Source: Actinocatenispora rupis (GTDB lineage: Bacteria; Actinomycetota; Actinomycetes; Mycobacteriales; Micromonosporaceae). Taken from it: a DNA stretch of 37,926 nucleotides. Location of the stretch: contig NZ_BOMB01000057.1 in the NCBI RefSeq assembly GCF_016861975.1, positions 1-37,926 on the forward strand, read 5' to 3'. Shown one piece after another: positions 1 through 6,529 of the stretch; positions within the stretch are counted from its first letter, which is position 1, and each line of letters opens with the position of its first letter. The position numbers and the translations under genes are program-made. The notes under the pieces were generated by a model, which was not told the DNA's origin, ran no database searches, and worked only from the letters and a program-made list of their open reading frames with translations.

Positions 1-1
1 G

Positions 2-1054
2 CTGTCGCACAACGGATCCCTGCGCGGGCGGCGGCTGCCGAAGGCCGTCCCGCCGGTCATCGCGGTGGCCGCGGTACTCGCCAGCGTCGCCGGCATCTAC
101 GGCACCGGCGCGGGCGGCTGGGTGCTCACCGTGGTCGTCGCCGCGCTGGTGTTCGCGCTCGTCACGCTCGCCGTCGCGTGGGCGGTCGAGGGTGGCCGGC
201 ACGCCCGCGACCGGCTTGCCACCATCGCCGTGTACGGCGCGTTCATCATCGCCCTGCTGCCGCTCGGCTCGGTGATCATCACGTTGCTGCGCAAGGGAAC
301 CAGCCGCCTCGACGCCGACTTCTTCTACCACTCGATGAACAACATCACCGCCCTCGACTCCGGCGGCGGTGCGTACCACGCGATTATCGGGACGCTGGAG
401 CAGGTCGGCATCGCGTGCGTGCTGGCGATCCCGCTCGGGCTGGCCGCCGCCGTCTACATCGTCGAGTACGGGCGGGGTCGGCTCGCGTCGACCATCCGGT
501 TCTTCGTCGACGTGATGACCGGCATCCCGTCGATCGTCGCCGGTCTGTTCATCCTGGCGTTCTGGGTCTTGATCGTCACACCGGTCTTCAACCACGGCCG
601 CCCCGGGTACTCCGGCTTCGCCGCCGCGCTCGCGCTCACCGTACTGATGCTGCCGACGATCGTGCGGTCCGCCGAGGAGATGCTGCGGCTCGTACCGACC
701 GCGCTGCGCGAAGGCTCCTACGCGCTCGGCGTACCGAAATGGAAGACCATCATGCGGGTCGTCCTGCCGACCGCGCTGCCCGGCATCGTCACCGGCGTGA
801 TGCTCGCCCTGGCCCGCGCGGCCGGCGAGACCGCACCCGTGCTGCTCGTCGCCGGCGGAACCCCCGCGATCAACTTCAACCCGTTCTCGGGCAACCAGGA
901 ATCGCTGTCCTACTTCGTGTACGAGCAGGCCGGCGCCGCGTCCAAGTACGCGCCGGGGCGGGCCTGGACGGCGGCCCTGACCCTCATCGCCCTCGTGGCG
1001 ATCCTGACCATCGCGGCGAAGCTGCTGGCCCGCCGCTCCAAGATCGGCCGGTAG
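2..1054 (+). CDS. pstA: PstA, phosphate ABC transporter permease (5' end outside window)
   Basis: One of the two inner-membrane permeases of the high-affinity PstSCAB phosphate importer. The reading frame is open to the left edge with plausible N-terminal residues (a basic RGRRLPK stretch before the first hydrophobic helix), so the true start is upstream; about 350 residues are visible. Several hydrophobic helices surround a binding-protein-dependent permease domain. The cytoplasmic EAA-type loop, which docks on the ATPase, is recognisable around EGSYALGVPKWKTI, followed by the family-typical LARAAGETAPV. It ends 15 nt before the pstB start, so the two are co-transcribed. Any PHO box for this operon would be left of the window. 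Identification is firm; only the start is missing. Confidence 0.95.
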   Translation: MSHNGSLRGRRLPKAVPPVIAVAAVLASVAGIYGTGAGGWVLTVVVAALVFALVTLAVAWAVEGGRHARDRLATIAVYGAFIIALLPLGSVIITLLRKGTSRLDADFFYHSMNNITALDSGGGAYHAIIGTLEQVGIACVLAIPLGLAAAVYIVEYGRGRLASTIRFFVDVMTGIPSIVAGLFILAFWVLIVTPVFNHGRPGYSGFAAALALTVLMLPTIVRSAEEMLRLVPTALREGSYALGVPKWKTIMRVVLPTALPGIVTGVMLALARAAGETAPVLLVAGGTPAINFNPFSGNQESLSYFVYEQAGAASKYAPGRAWTAALTLIALVAILTIAAKLLARRSKIGR

Positions 1055-1069
1055 AAGGTGAGTACGACC

Positions 1070-1846
1070 ATGGCGAAGCGCGTCGAGGCGGTCGATGTGA
1101 CCGCGTACTACGGCTCGTTCAAGGCGATCGACGGCATCACGATGACGATCGAGCCGAAGTCGGTGACCGCGTTCATCGGGCCGTCCGGCTGCGGCAAGTC
1201 CACGTTCCTGCGCTCCATCAACCGGATGCACGAAGTCATCCCCGGCGCCAAGGTGCAGGGCAAGATGATGATCGACGCCGAGGACATCTACGACTCCCAC
1301 GTCGACGTCACCGCCGTACGCCGGACCATCGGTATGGTCTTCCAGCGCCCCAACCCGTTCCCCACCATGTCCATCTACGACAACGTGGTCGCGGGCCTGC
1401 GCCTCAACGGCGTACGGAAGAAGTCGGTACTCGACGACGCCGCCGAAAAGTCCCTCCGCGGCGCCAACATCTGGGACGAGGTCAAGGACCGGCTCAAGCG
1501 CCCCGGCGGCGGACTCTCCGGCGGTCAGCAGCAACGCCTCTGCATCGCCCGCGCCATCGCCGTCGAGCCCCAGGTACTCCTCATGGACGAGCCCTGCTCC
1601 GCCCTCGACCCGATCTCCACCCTCGCCATCGAAGACCTCATCGGCCAACTCAAGGACCGGTACACGATCATCATCGTCACGCACAACATGCAGCAGGCCG
1701 CCCGCGTCTCCGACCGTACGGCCTTCTTCTCCATCGAGAAGACCGGCGACCCCGGCCGGCTCATCGAATTCGACGACACCACGAAGATCTTCCAGAACCC
1801 CGCCGAAAAAAAGACCGAAGACTACATCACCGGCCGGTTCGGGTAA
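1070..1846 (+). CDS. pstB: PstB, phosphate ABC transporter ATP-binding protein
   Basis: The ATPase that powers phosphate import through PstA/PstC at the inner face of the membrane. In this 258-residue frame I see Walker [10 protein letters not shown] (37-45), the Q-loop in FQRPNPFP, the ABC signature LSGGQQQR (149-156), Walker B VLLMDEP (169-175), the D-loop SALDP and the switch histidine in VTHNM (about 205). The [16 protein letters not shown] stretch is typical of PstB rather than of other ABC ATPases. I prefer the ATG at 1070 because AAGGTGAG (1055-1062) is a good ribosome site 7 nt before it; a GTG at 1058 would add four residues but has no site of its own. Length is normal for the family. 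Confidence 0.97.
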   Translation: MAKRVEAVDVTAYYGSFKAIDGITMTIEPKSVTAFIGPSGCGKSTFLRSINRMHEVIPGAKVQGKMMIDAEDIYDSHVDVTAVRRTIGMVFQRPNPFPTMSIYDNVVAGLRLNGVRKKSVLDDAAEKSLRGANIWDEVKDRLKRPGGGLSGGQQQRLCIARAIAVEPQVLLMDEPCSALDPISTLAIEDLIGQLKDRYTIIIVTHNMQQAARVSDRTAFFSIEKTGDPGRLIEFDDTTKIFQNPAEKKTEDYITGRFG

Positions 1847-1850
1847 GGGT

Positions 1851-1975
1851 CGCTGCGCCGGCCCCGTTCGCCCGCTGGACTGCGCCGATCTCCGGCTTGT
1901 GTGCTGACGCACACGGCGCCGAGTCTCGGCTTGCCAGCGAACGAACGGGGCTCGGCTCGCTTCTGTCCCCCGGGG
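1851..1975. repeat. Structured intergenic repeat, copy 1 (between convergent genes)
   Basis: The first 34 nt (1851-1884) match 24083-24116 at 30 positions. A second block (1955-1975) matches 24148-24168 at 18 of 21. Within this copy GCCCCGTTCG (1861-1870) is perfectly complementary to CGAACGGGGC (1942-1951), and an inner hairpin GTGTGC-TGAC-GCACAC lies in the loop. It begins 5 nt after the pstB stop and sits between pstB and the minus-strand DUF4352 gene. A bidirectional terminator is the simplest role; that is inference. Confidence 0.7.
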
Positions 1976-2002
1976 TGATGATTCCTTTGTAGGGCTCGCC
2001 TG

Positions 2003-2108
2003 GCTCGCCTTCGGCTTCGCGGCTCGCTGGGCTCGCCTTCGGCTTCGCTTTGGTGCGTTGGCTCGCCTTCGGCTTCGCCTCGGCGGGGTTGCTCGCCTTC
2101 GGCTTCGC
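2003..2108. repeat. Four 18-bp direct repeats at about 30-bp spacing
   Basis: GCTCGCCTTCGGCTTCGC occurs four times without change, at 2003-2020, 2031-2048, 2061-2078 and 2091-2108 (offsets 28, 30, 30), with variable spacers; a partial fifth copy (GGCGGCTTCGCTTC) follows. The array lies just beyond the stop codon of the minus-strand DUF4352 gene. Read on the minus strand in one frame it would give Lys/Pro/Ala-rich repeats, but no start or stop supports a protein. Confidence 0.85.
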
Positions 2109-2122
2109 GGGGCGGCTTCGCT

Positions 2123-2749
2123 TCAGGGGTTGGTGACCGTTACTCCGGCGGAGAAGGGGGAGTCGTGGAGTTCGAAGCGGGCGATGCCGGCGGTCTTCGG
2201 GATGTCGAAGGCGATGTCGCCGGTGGCGGTGTTGCCGGGGTTGATGTCGTTGAGGAACGCCGAGTTCCCGTTCTCCAGGTACAGGTCGCCTTCGGTGTCG
2301 GCGCCGAGGCGGTGGCCGGCGCGGTCGTAGGCGTACTGGTTGCTGGAGTCGAAGGTCTGCGGGTCGGACTTGATGTTCCGTACGGTCATCGTGACGACGC
2401 AGTACTGGCCCTGCGCGGTCTTGCCGAGGTAGGTGGAGCCGATCCGCGACACTCCACAGTGGACCTTCTTGACGACGAACTCGAAGCTGCCGTCGCGCGC
2501 CGGCGTACCGACGTGGGCGCTGGTGGTGGTGTGCGTGTCGCGGACGCCGGGTTTGCCGGCCGATCCGGCGTCGTTCGAGGAACCGGTGTGGGAGAGGCTG
2601 CTGACGACGGCGATGCCGATCCCGCCGCACAGCAGGACGAACGCGCCGAGAACGCTGAGGGCGACGATCAGGCCGGTGTGCCTCTTCTTCGGCGGGGTCG
2701 GCGGGGCCGGCGGACCGTGGTAGGGCGGCCCCATCGGGGTTGTGACCAT
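2123..2749 (-). CDS. DUF4352-type membrane-anchored extracellular protein
   Basis: A 208-residue protein with a short Pro-rich cytoplasmic tail (GPPYHGPPAPPTPPKKRH), one hydrophobic helix at about residues 25-50, a Ser/Gly/Thr-rich linker and a C-terminal beta-rich domain from about residue 85. The stretch GQYCVVTMTVRNI, the Asn/Asp-rich strands and the NPGNTATGDIAFDIP motif are characteristic of DUF4352 (immunoglobulin-like, telokin-like) domains, which are displayed outside the membrane; their ligand is generally unknown. The ATG at 2749 is chosen because the minus strand carries an AAGAGG site about 6 nt upstream. The frame continues upstream as far as 3841 without a stop, but that part is low-complexity and overlaps a real plus-strand gene. 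No functional partner is evident nearby. Confidence 0.8.
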   Translation of the reverse strand: MVTTPMGPPYHGPPAPPTPPKKRHTGLIVALSVLGAFVLLCGGIGIAVVSSLSHTGSSNDAGSAGKPGVRDTHTTTSAHVGTPARDGSFEFVVKKVHCGVSRIGSTYLGKTAQGQYCVVTMTVRNIKSDPQTFDSSNQYAYDRAGHRLGADTEGDLYLENGNSAFLNDINPGNTATGDIAFDIPKTAGIARFELHDSPFSAGVTVTNP

Positions 2750-3062
2750 GGTGTGCCTCTTCGGGGATCGCGATCGGCAGCCTCGTCCCGGTGCACCCAC
2801 GGTCCCGGCCGGCGTCGATCTTGAATGCGGCTCGTTGCTCAACGTAGCAACGGTTCTGCGCACCGCGAACCCGCGAATCGGGCCGGGCTGGCTCCCCGGT
2901 CGGCCCCGCGTACGGCCGGGTCGGTTCCGTCCCCTGGCCGTACGCCCCGACCGGGGCCCGGTCGCCGCGGACCGATCGCCCGACCACACCTCGGGCGTAC
3001 GGACGGCGCGGACGTCGGCCGCGCGTACCACGGGAGTTGTGGGGATGTGGTTGGGTGGCGGC
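2750..3062. other. Divergent intergenic region with an 18-bp inverted repeat
   Basis: A 313-bp gap between the divergent DUF4352 and hydrolase genes. The only clear structure is GTTGCT-CAACGT-AGCAAC (2834-2851), an inverted repeat with 6-bp arms about 85 bp upstream of the DUF4352 start, which could be a regulator site. The rest is GC-rich and carries no convincing gene. Confidence 0.4.
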
Positions 3063-3746
3063 GTGACGGAGCTGGAGTGGATGACGGTCGGCGGGGTGCG
3101 GCTCGCGGTCTCGGTGAGCGGCACCCCGGGGGCGCGGCCGCTGGTACTGCTGCACGGGGGCGGCAACGACCGGTCGACGTGGGCCGGGATCGCGCCGGCG
3201 TTCGCGGCCACGCACCGGGTGTACGCGCCGGACCTGCGCGGGTTCGGGGACAGCGACCGGACCGCGGCGTACTCGTTCGAGGCGATGCGCGACGACGTAC
3301 AGGGGATGCTCGACACGGTCGGCGCGGGGCCGGTGGATCTGGTCGGGCATTCCCTGGGCGGCACCGTGGCGTGGCTGGTGGCGCAGGCGCGGCCGGTCGC
3401 GCACCTGGTCGTCGAGGACACGCCGCTGCCCCGCCCGGGTTCGGCGCCGCTCCCGGTGCCGCAGCGGCCCGCGGGCGACCTGCCGTACGACTGGGCTGCG
3501 GTCGAGGCGGTGATGCGGCAGCTGAACGAGCCGGATCCGGTGTGGTGGCGCGACATCCCGACGGTGACCGCGCCGACGCTGCTGCTGGCCGGCGGGCCGT
3601 CCAGCCACGTCGACCAGGGCCTGCTCGCCGACGCCGCGGCGCTGCTGCCGGACTCCCGCCTGGTCGAGATTCCCGTCGGGCACCGCATCCACGCCACGGC
3701 GCCCGAGGCCTTCGTCGCCCAGGTGCGCGGGTTCCTCGCGTCCTGA
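3063..3746 (+). CDS. Alpha/beta hydrolase
   Basis: A compact hydrolase of 227 residues. The oxyanion-hole region is LVLLHGGGNDRSTW, the nucleophile elbow is VGHSLGG with Ser97, and the late histidine is in VGHRIHATAPEAF near the C-terminus. The fold is that of esterases, lactonases and C-C hydrolases; the cap domain is short and gives no substrate clue. I chose the GTG at 3063 because the conserved beta-strand starts a few residues later; ATG codons at 3045 and 3081 are possible alternatives. The gene converges on the haloalkane dehalogenase with only 9 nt between stop codons. Confidence 0.85.
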   Translation: MTELEWMTVGGVRLAVSVSGTPGARPLVLLHGGGNDRSTWAGIAPAFAATHRVYAPDLRGFGDSDRTAAYSFEAMRDDVQGMLDTVGAGPVDLVGHSLGGTVAWLVAQARPVAHLVVEDTPLPRPGSAPLPVPQRPAGDLPYDWAAVEAVMRQLNEPDPVWWRDIPTVTAPTLLLAGGPSSHVDQGLLADAAALLPDSRLVEIPVGHRIHATAPEAFVAQVRGFLAS

Positions 3747-3755
3747 GCGTCGCGG

Positions 3756-4610
3756 TCAGCGCAGCCGGTGCCGGTCCAGCCACCGCGCGACCGAGCCGGC
3801 GAGCAGGTCGGGCCGGTCCTCGGGGGTGTGGTGCCCGGCAACCTCGTCGTACGCGTCGATCTCCAGCCCGGCGATGGGGTCGGCGCACCAGTCGACGACG
3901 GCCGGCACCGTCATCGTCCCGTACCCGGGGGCGAAGGTGACGAGCAGTTTCGGCACGTCCGGGCTGCCCGCCAACCACTCGTCGTACGCGGTGACCCGGG
4001 TGACGACGTCGGCGGGCGTACCGTCGAGCGGGATCGAGCGTGCCCAGCGCAGCAACGGGATCCGGCTCTGCCGCGTCGGGTACGGGGCGCGGTAGGCGGC
4101 GAGGTCGGCGGGGCCGAGGCGGGACGAGATCGCGGCGAGCCCGTCGGTGACGAACCCGTCGCCGAGGAACATCTCCTCCCCGACCCCCTCGGTACGGATC
4201 GCGCGCCACAGGTCGCGGCCCGCCGCCGGGAACTCGTTCCACGCCAACGGTTTCAGGATGGTCTCGGTGAGCGCGACCCCGCGTACGCGGTCGGGGTGGC
4301 GGGCGGCGCGGTCGAGTGCGAGCGCGCCGCCCCAGTCGTGCCCGACGAGTACGGCGTCGTCGAGGCCGAGCGCGTCGAACCAGGCGTCGAGGTACCGGGC
4401 GTGGTCGGCGAAGTCGTACGCGATCGGCGGCTTGCCGGACTCCCCCATCCCGATGAGGTCCGGGGCGAGCAGCCGGCCGGGCCCGACCGCGGGCAGCACG
4501 TTCCGCCAGAGGTACGACGAGGTCGGGTTGCCGTGCAGGAAGACGATCGGCGCGCCGGCGCCGGTCTCCCGGTGGTACATGGTCGAGTCGAGTACGCGGG
4601 TGGTGGGCAT
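3756..4610 (-). CDS. Haloalkane dehalogenase (HLD-II, LinB/DhaA-like)
   Basis: Hydrolyses carbon-halogen bonds of haloalkanes to an alcohol and halide in the cytoplasm. The 284-residue protein has HGNPTSSYLWRN, whose Asn28 is the second halide-binding residue of the family. The nucleophile is Asp92 in VGHDWGG, followed by the halide-binding Trp93. Glu116 in ALTETILKP is at the acid position of the HLD-II subfamily, and the base is probably His260 in GHHTPEDRPD. The stretch LAWNEFPAAGRDLWRAIRT closely resembles the LinB/DmbA branch. The ATG at 4610 has an AGGA site just upstream. It is the last gene of a minus-strand unit behind an NmrA-like gene and a broken oxidoreductase gene, 12 nt from the latter's stop. 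The natural substrate is unknown. Confidence 0.88.
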   Translation of the reverse strand: MPTTRVLDSTMYHRETGAGAPIVFLHGNPTSSYLWRNVLPAVGPGRLLAPDLIGMGESGKPPIAYDFADHARYLDAWFDALGLDDAVLVGHDWGGALALDRAARHPDRVRGVALTETILKPLAWNEFPAAGRDLWRAIRTEGVGEEMFLGDGFVTDGLAAISSRLGPADLAAYRAPYPTRQSRIPLLRWARSIPLDGTPADVVTRVTAYDEWLAGSPDVPKLLVTFAPGYGTMTVPAVVDWCADPIAGLEIDAYDEVAGHHTPEDRPDLLAGSVARWLDRHRLR

Positions 4611-4621
4611 GCGGTGTCCTG

Positions 4622-4979
4622 TCAGGTGTCGAGGCTGGTGACGCGGTCGACGGCGATCTCGACCACGACCCGGCCGGGCGGCGCGGGCGGCGGTTGGCGG
4701 TAGCGGGCGGTGTAGCGCGGGCGGCGTCGGCGATGCGTACCGGGTCGTCGGTGACGGCGGAGACGCCGTCGAGCGTCACCCAGCGGAACACGCCCTGGCA
4801 CAGCGCGACCCGGGATCCGTTGCGCACCAACAGGTTTCGTATGTGAGCATCCGGGCGATCCGCTCCGCCGGGTCGTACGTGAAGCGGACGGGTGCGACGT
4901 GCGGCGAGCCGTCCGGCCGCAGCGTGGTGAGGGTCGCGACGTGCGGCTCGGCCAGGAACGCCGCGACCGATCCCCTCAC
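4622..4979 (-). pseudogene. Decayed PPOX/F420-type oxidoreductase (two frame disruptions)
   Basis: Remnant of a small flavin- or F420-binding split-barrel oxidoreductase (TIGR03618-like). The GTG at 4979 opens a normal N-terminus ([20 protein letters not shown], then [12 protein letters not shown]). Near 4843 the homology jumps frame and continues as [15 protein letters not shown] and [15 protein letters not shown]. Near 4715 it jumps again and ends as YTARYRQ then VVVEIAVDRVTSLDT before a stop at 4622. No single frame joins the three parts, and a few residues seem lost at the first break. The start overlaps the upstream stop as GTGA, so it was once translationally coupled to the NmrA-like gene. 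Two breaks in 360 bp favour true decay over one sequencing error. Confidence 0.8.
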
Positions 4980-5791
4980 CGGAAGGCCGCCGCGGTACGC
5001 GCGGCCCACGCGGCGAAGGTGCGCGGCTGGCGGCCGAGTACGCGGGCGATGTCGGGGCTGACGCGCTGTTCGGCGGGCAGCGGCGTACCGAGGATGGCAA
5101 GGGTGCCGTCCGCGACCGGCTCGGGCATGACCGCGAGGAGCTGGACGCGCGCCTCGTCGCGGGTCTGTTCGACGAACCGCACCGGCGTACCGAGGGCGGC
5201 GCCGAGCGCGGCGGCCCGTTCGCGCGGGGTCACCGCGGCCGGCCCGGTCAGCTCGTACGTGGCGCCGTCGTGGCCCTCGCCCCGCAGTACGGCGGCGGCG
5301 ACCTCGGCGACGTCCGCGGGGTCGACGGTCGGCAGCCCCACGTCCCCGAACGGCGCCGCGACGGTACGGTCCGCGCGCACCGACGCGACCCACGCGTACG
5401 TGTTGGAGTTGAGGCCGCCGGAGCGCAGGATCGTCCACGCCAGGCCGGATCCGCGCACTGCCGCCTCGAACCCCGCCGCGTGCCCGTACGACTCGGGCCG
5501 CGTGCCGACGCCGAGCGACGACAGCAGCACCACCCGGCGTACTCCGGCGTCCCGGGCCGCGTCGAGTACGCCCGCCGGGTCGTCACCGGCGACCAGCAGG
5601 AACAGCGCGTCGGCGCCGGTCAGTGCGGGCCGGAGCGCCGCCGGATCGGCCAGGTCGACCGCCCGGTGCTCGACGCCGTCGGGCAGCTCGCCCGGCCGGC
5701 GGGACACCGCCACGACGCGTTCGCCGGCCGCCGCGAGGATCCGCACCAGCTCGCCGCCGACGTTCCCGGTCGCACCCGTCACCACGATCAT
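4976..5791 (-). CDS. NmrA-like NAD(P)-binding reductase
   Basis: A 271-residue atypical short-chain dehydrogenase-like protein. The N-terminal dinucleotide-binding motif is [10 protein letters not shown] (4-13), and the second strand ends in VAVSRRPG, where the arginine suggests NADP(H). [10 protein letters not shown] follows, but the classical YxxxK catalytic pair is absent, as in NmrA and quinone-reductase (QorB-like) relatives. It may be an enzyme or a redox sensor. It is the first gene of the minus-strand unit leading to the haloalkane dehalogenase and faces a TetR gene across 88 bp containing two matching operators, so it is the likely target of that regulator. Confidence 0.85.
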   Translation of the reverse strand: MIVVTGATGNVGGELVRILAAAGERVVAVSRRPGELPDGVEHRAVDLADPAALRPALTGADALFLLVAGDDPAGVLDAARDAGVRRVVLLSSLGVGTRPESYGHAAGFEAAVRGSGLAWTILRSGGLNSNTYAWVASVRADRTVAAPFGDVGLPTVDPADVAEVAAAVLRGEGHDGATYELTGPAAVTPRERAAALGAALGTPVRFVEQTRDEARVQLLAVMPEPVADGTLAILGTPLPAEQRVSPDIARVLGRQPRTFAAWAARTAAAFR

Positions 5792-5814
5792 CTCGTACTC
5801 CCCACTCCGAGTTA

Positions 5815-5832
5815 GTTAGTCAGCTGACTAAC
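5815..5832. promoter_or_regulatory. Perfect 18-bp palindromic operator
   Basis: GTTAGTCAGCTGACTAAC is a perfect palindrome 23 bp upstream of the NmrA-like start codon. Palindromes of this length next to a divergent TetR gene are typical TetR-family operators. A half-matching second site is at 5871-5888. Confidence 0.85.
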
Positions 5833-5870
5833 ACGCAGGACGCTAGCCGATCCGGCGCAGTACGTCTAGA

Positions 5871-5888
5871 GTTAGTCAGGTGACTCAC
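5871..5888. promoter_or_regulatory. Second operator copy overlapping the TetR start codon
   Basis: GTTAGTCAGGTGACTCAC matches the 5815-5832 palindrome at 16 of 18 positions. The TetR GTG start (5880) lies in its centre, and a possible -10 box TAGAGT (5867-5872) overlaps its left edge. Binding here would block the TetR gene's own transcription. Confidence 0.8.
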
Positions 5889-6482
5889 TCAACAGCGGGC
5901 GGCCGTACCCGGGGCGCGAAAGCCGATGCGGCGCAGGGCAAGCGGGCCCGGCTCACCGCCGCCGCGGCCCAGGTACTGCACGAGCAGGGCGTCGAGAAGA
6001 CGACGCTCGCCGACATCGCGCGCGCCGCCGACGTCCCCGTCGGCAACGTCTACTACTACTTCAAGACCAAGGACGACCTGGTCGAAGCCGCCATCGGTAC
6101 GCACGGCGACACCCTGCGCGCCGTCCTCGCCACCCTCGACGAGCTGCCCGAGCCGCGCGACCGGCTGAAGCACCTCGTCCGGGGCTGGGTCGACCAGCGC
6201 GACCTCGCCGCCCGGTACGGCTGCCCCACCGGCACGCTCGCGTCCGAACTGGACAAGCGCGCCGACGGGCTGGACGAGAAGCTCGCCGTACACCTGCGGG
6301 CGCTGGTCGACTGGGTGGCGCACCAGTTCCGCGCCATGGGGCACCGCCGCGACGCGCGCGAACTCGCCGTCGCGCTGGTCGCCGCGTACCAGGGGATCTC
6401 GTTGCTCACCAACACGTTCCGCGATCCCGACCTGATGGCCGCCGAGGGTCGCCGGCTGCAACGCTGGCTCGACACCCTCTGA
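5880..6482 (+). CDS. TetR-family transcriptional regulator
   Basis: A 200-residue one-component repressor. The N-terminal helix-turn-helix spans about residues 20-66, with TTLADIARAADVPVGNVYYYFKT split across its two recognition elements, the standard TetR signature. The C-terminal ligand domain resembles TetR_C_6-like members (YGCPTGTLASELDKR). No ribosome site precedes the GTG at 5880; with TAGAGT at 5867-5872 placed 7 nt before it, the message is probably leaderless. It most likely represses itself and the divergent NmrA-like/dehalogenase unit through the two operators. A signal linked to the reductase substrate is reasonable but unproven. Confidence 0.9.
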   Translation: MTHSTAGGRTRGAKADAAQGKRARLTAAAAQVLHEQGVEKTTLADIARAADVPVGNVYYYFKTKDDLVEAAIGTHGDTLRAVLATLDELPEPRDRLKHLVRGWVDQRDLAARYGCPTGTLASELDKRADGLDEKLAVHLRALVDWVAHQFRAMGHRRDARELAVALVAAYQGISLLTNTFRDPDLMAAEGRRLQRWLDTL

Positions 6483-6486
6483 TCCC

Positions 6487-6521
6487 CGCGTACGCCCGCG
6501 CACCGCACGCGGGCGTACGCG
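6487..6521. terminator. Bidirectional hairpin terminator
   Basis: CGCGTACGCCCGCG (6487-6500) and CGCGGGCGTACGCG (6508-6521) are perfectly complementary with a 7-nt loop. It fills the 47-bp gap between the converging tetR and asnB stop codons. There is no T-run, as is common in high-GC actinobacteria. Confidence 0.8.
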
Positions 6522-6529
6522 CGGGTCGG

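Noticed and set aside
178-1992. Long Arg/Pro-rich frame across pstA-pstB
   Set aside because: It is an out-of-frame reading of two well-supported genes with high-GC amino acid bias and no domain; the same applies to the other long frames lying over real genes, for example 2839-5100 and 9789-12350 minus.
2003-2108. CRISPR-like array or coding repeat of Lys-Pro-Lys-Ala type
   Set aside because: Spacers are only about 10-12 bp and the minus-strand repeat frame lies after the DUF4352 stop in a different frame.
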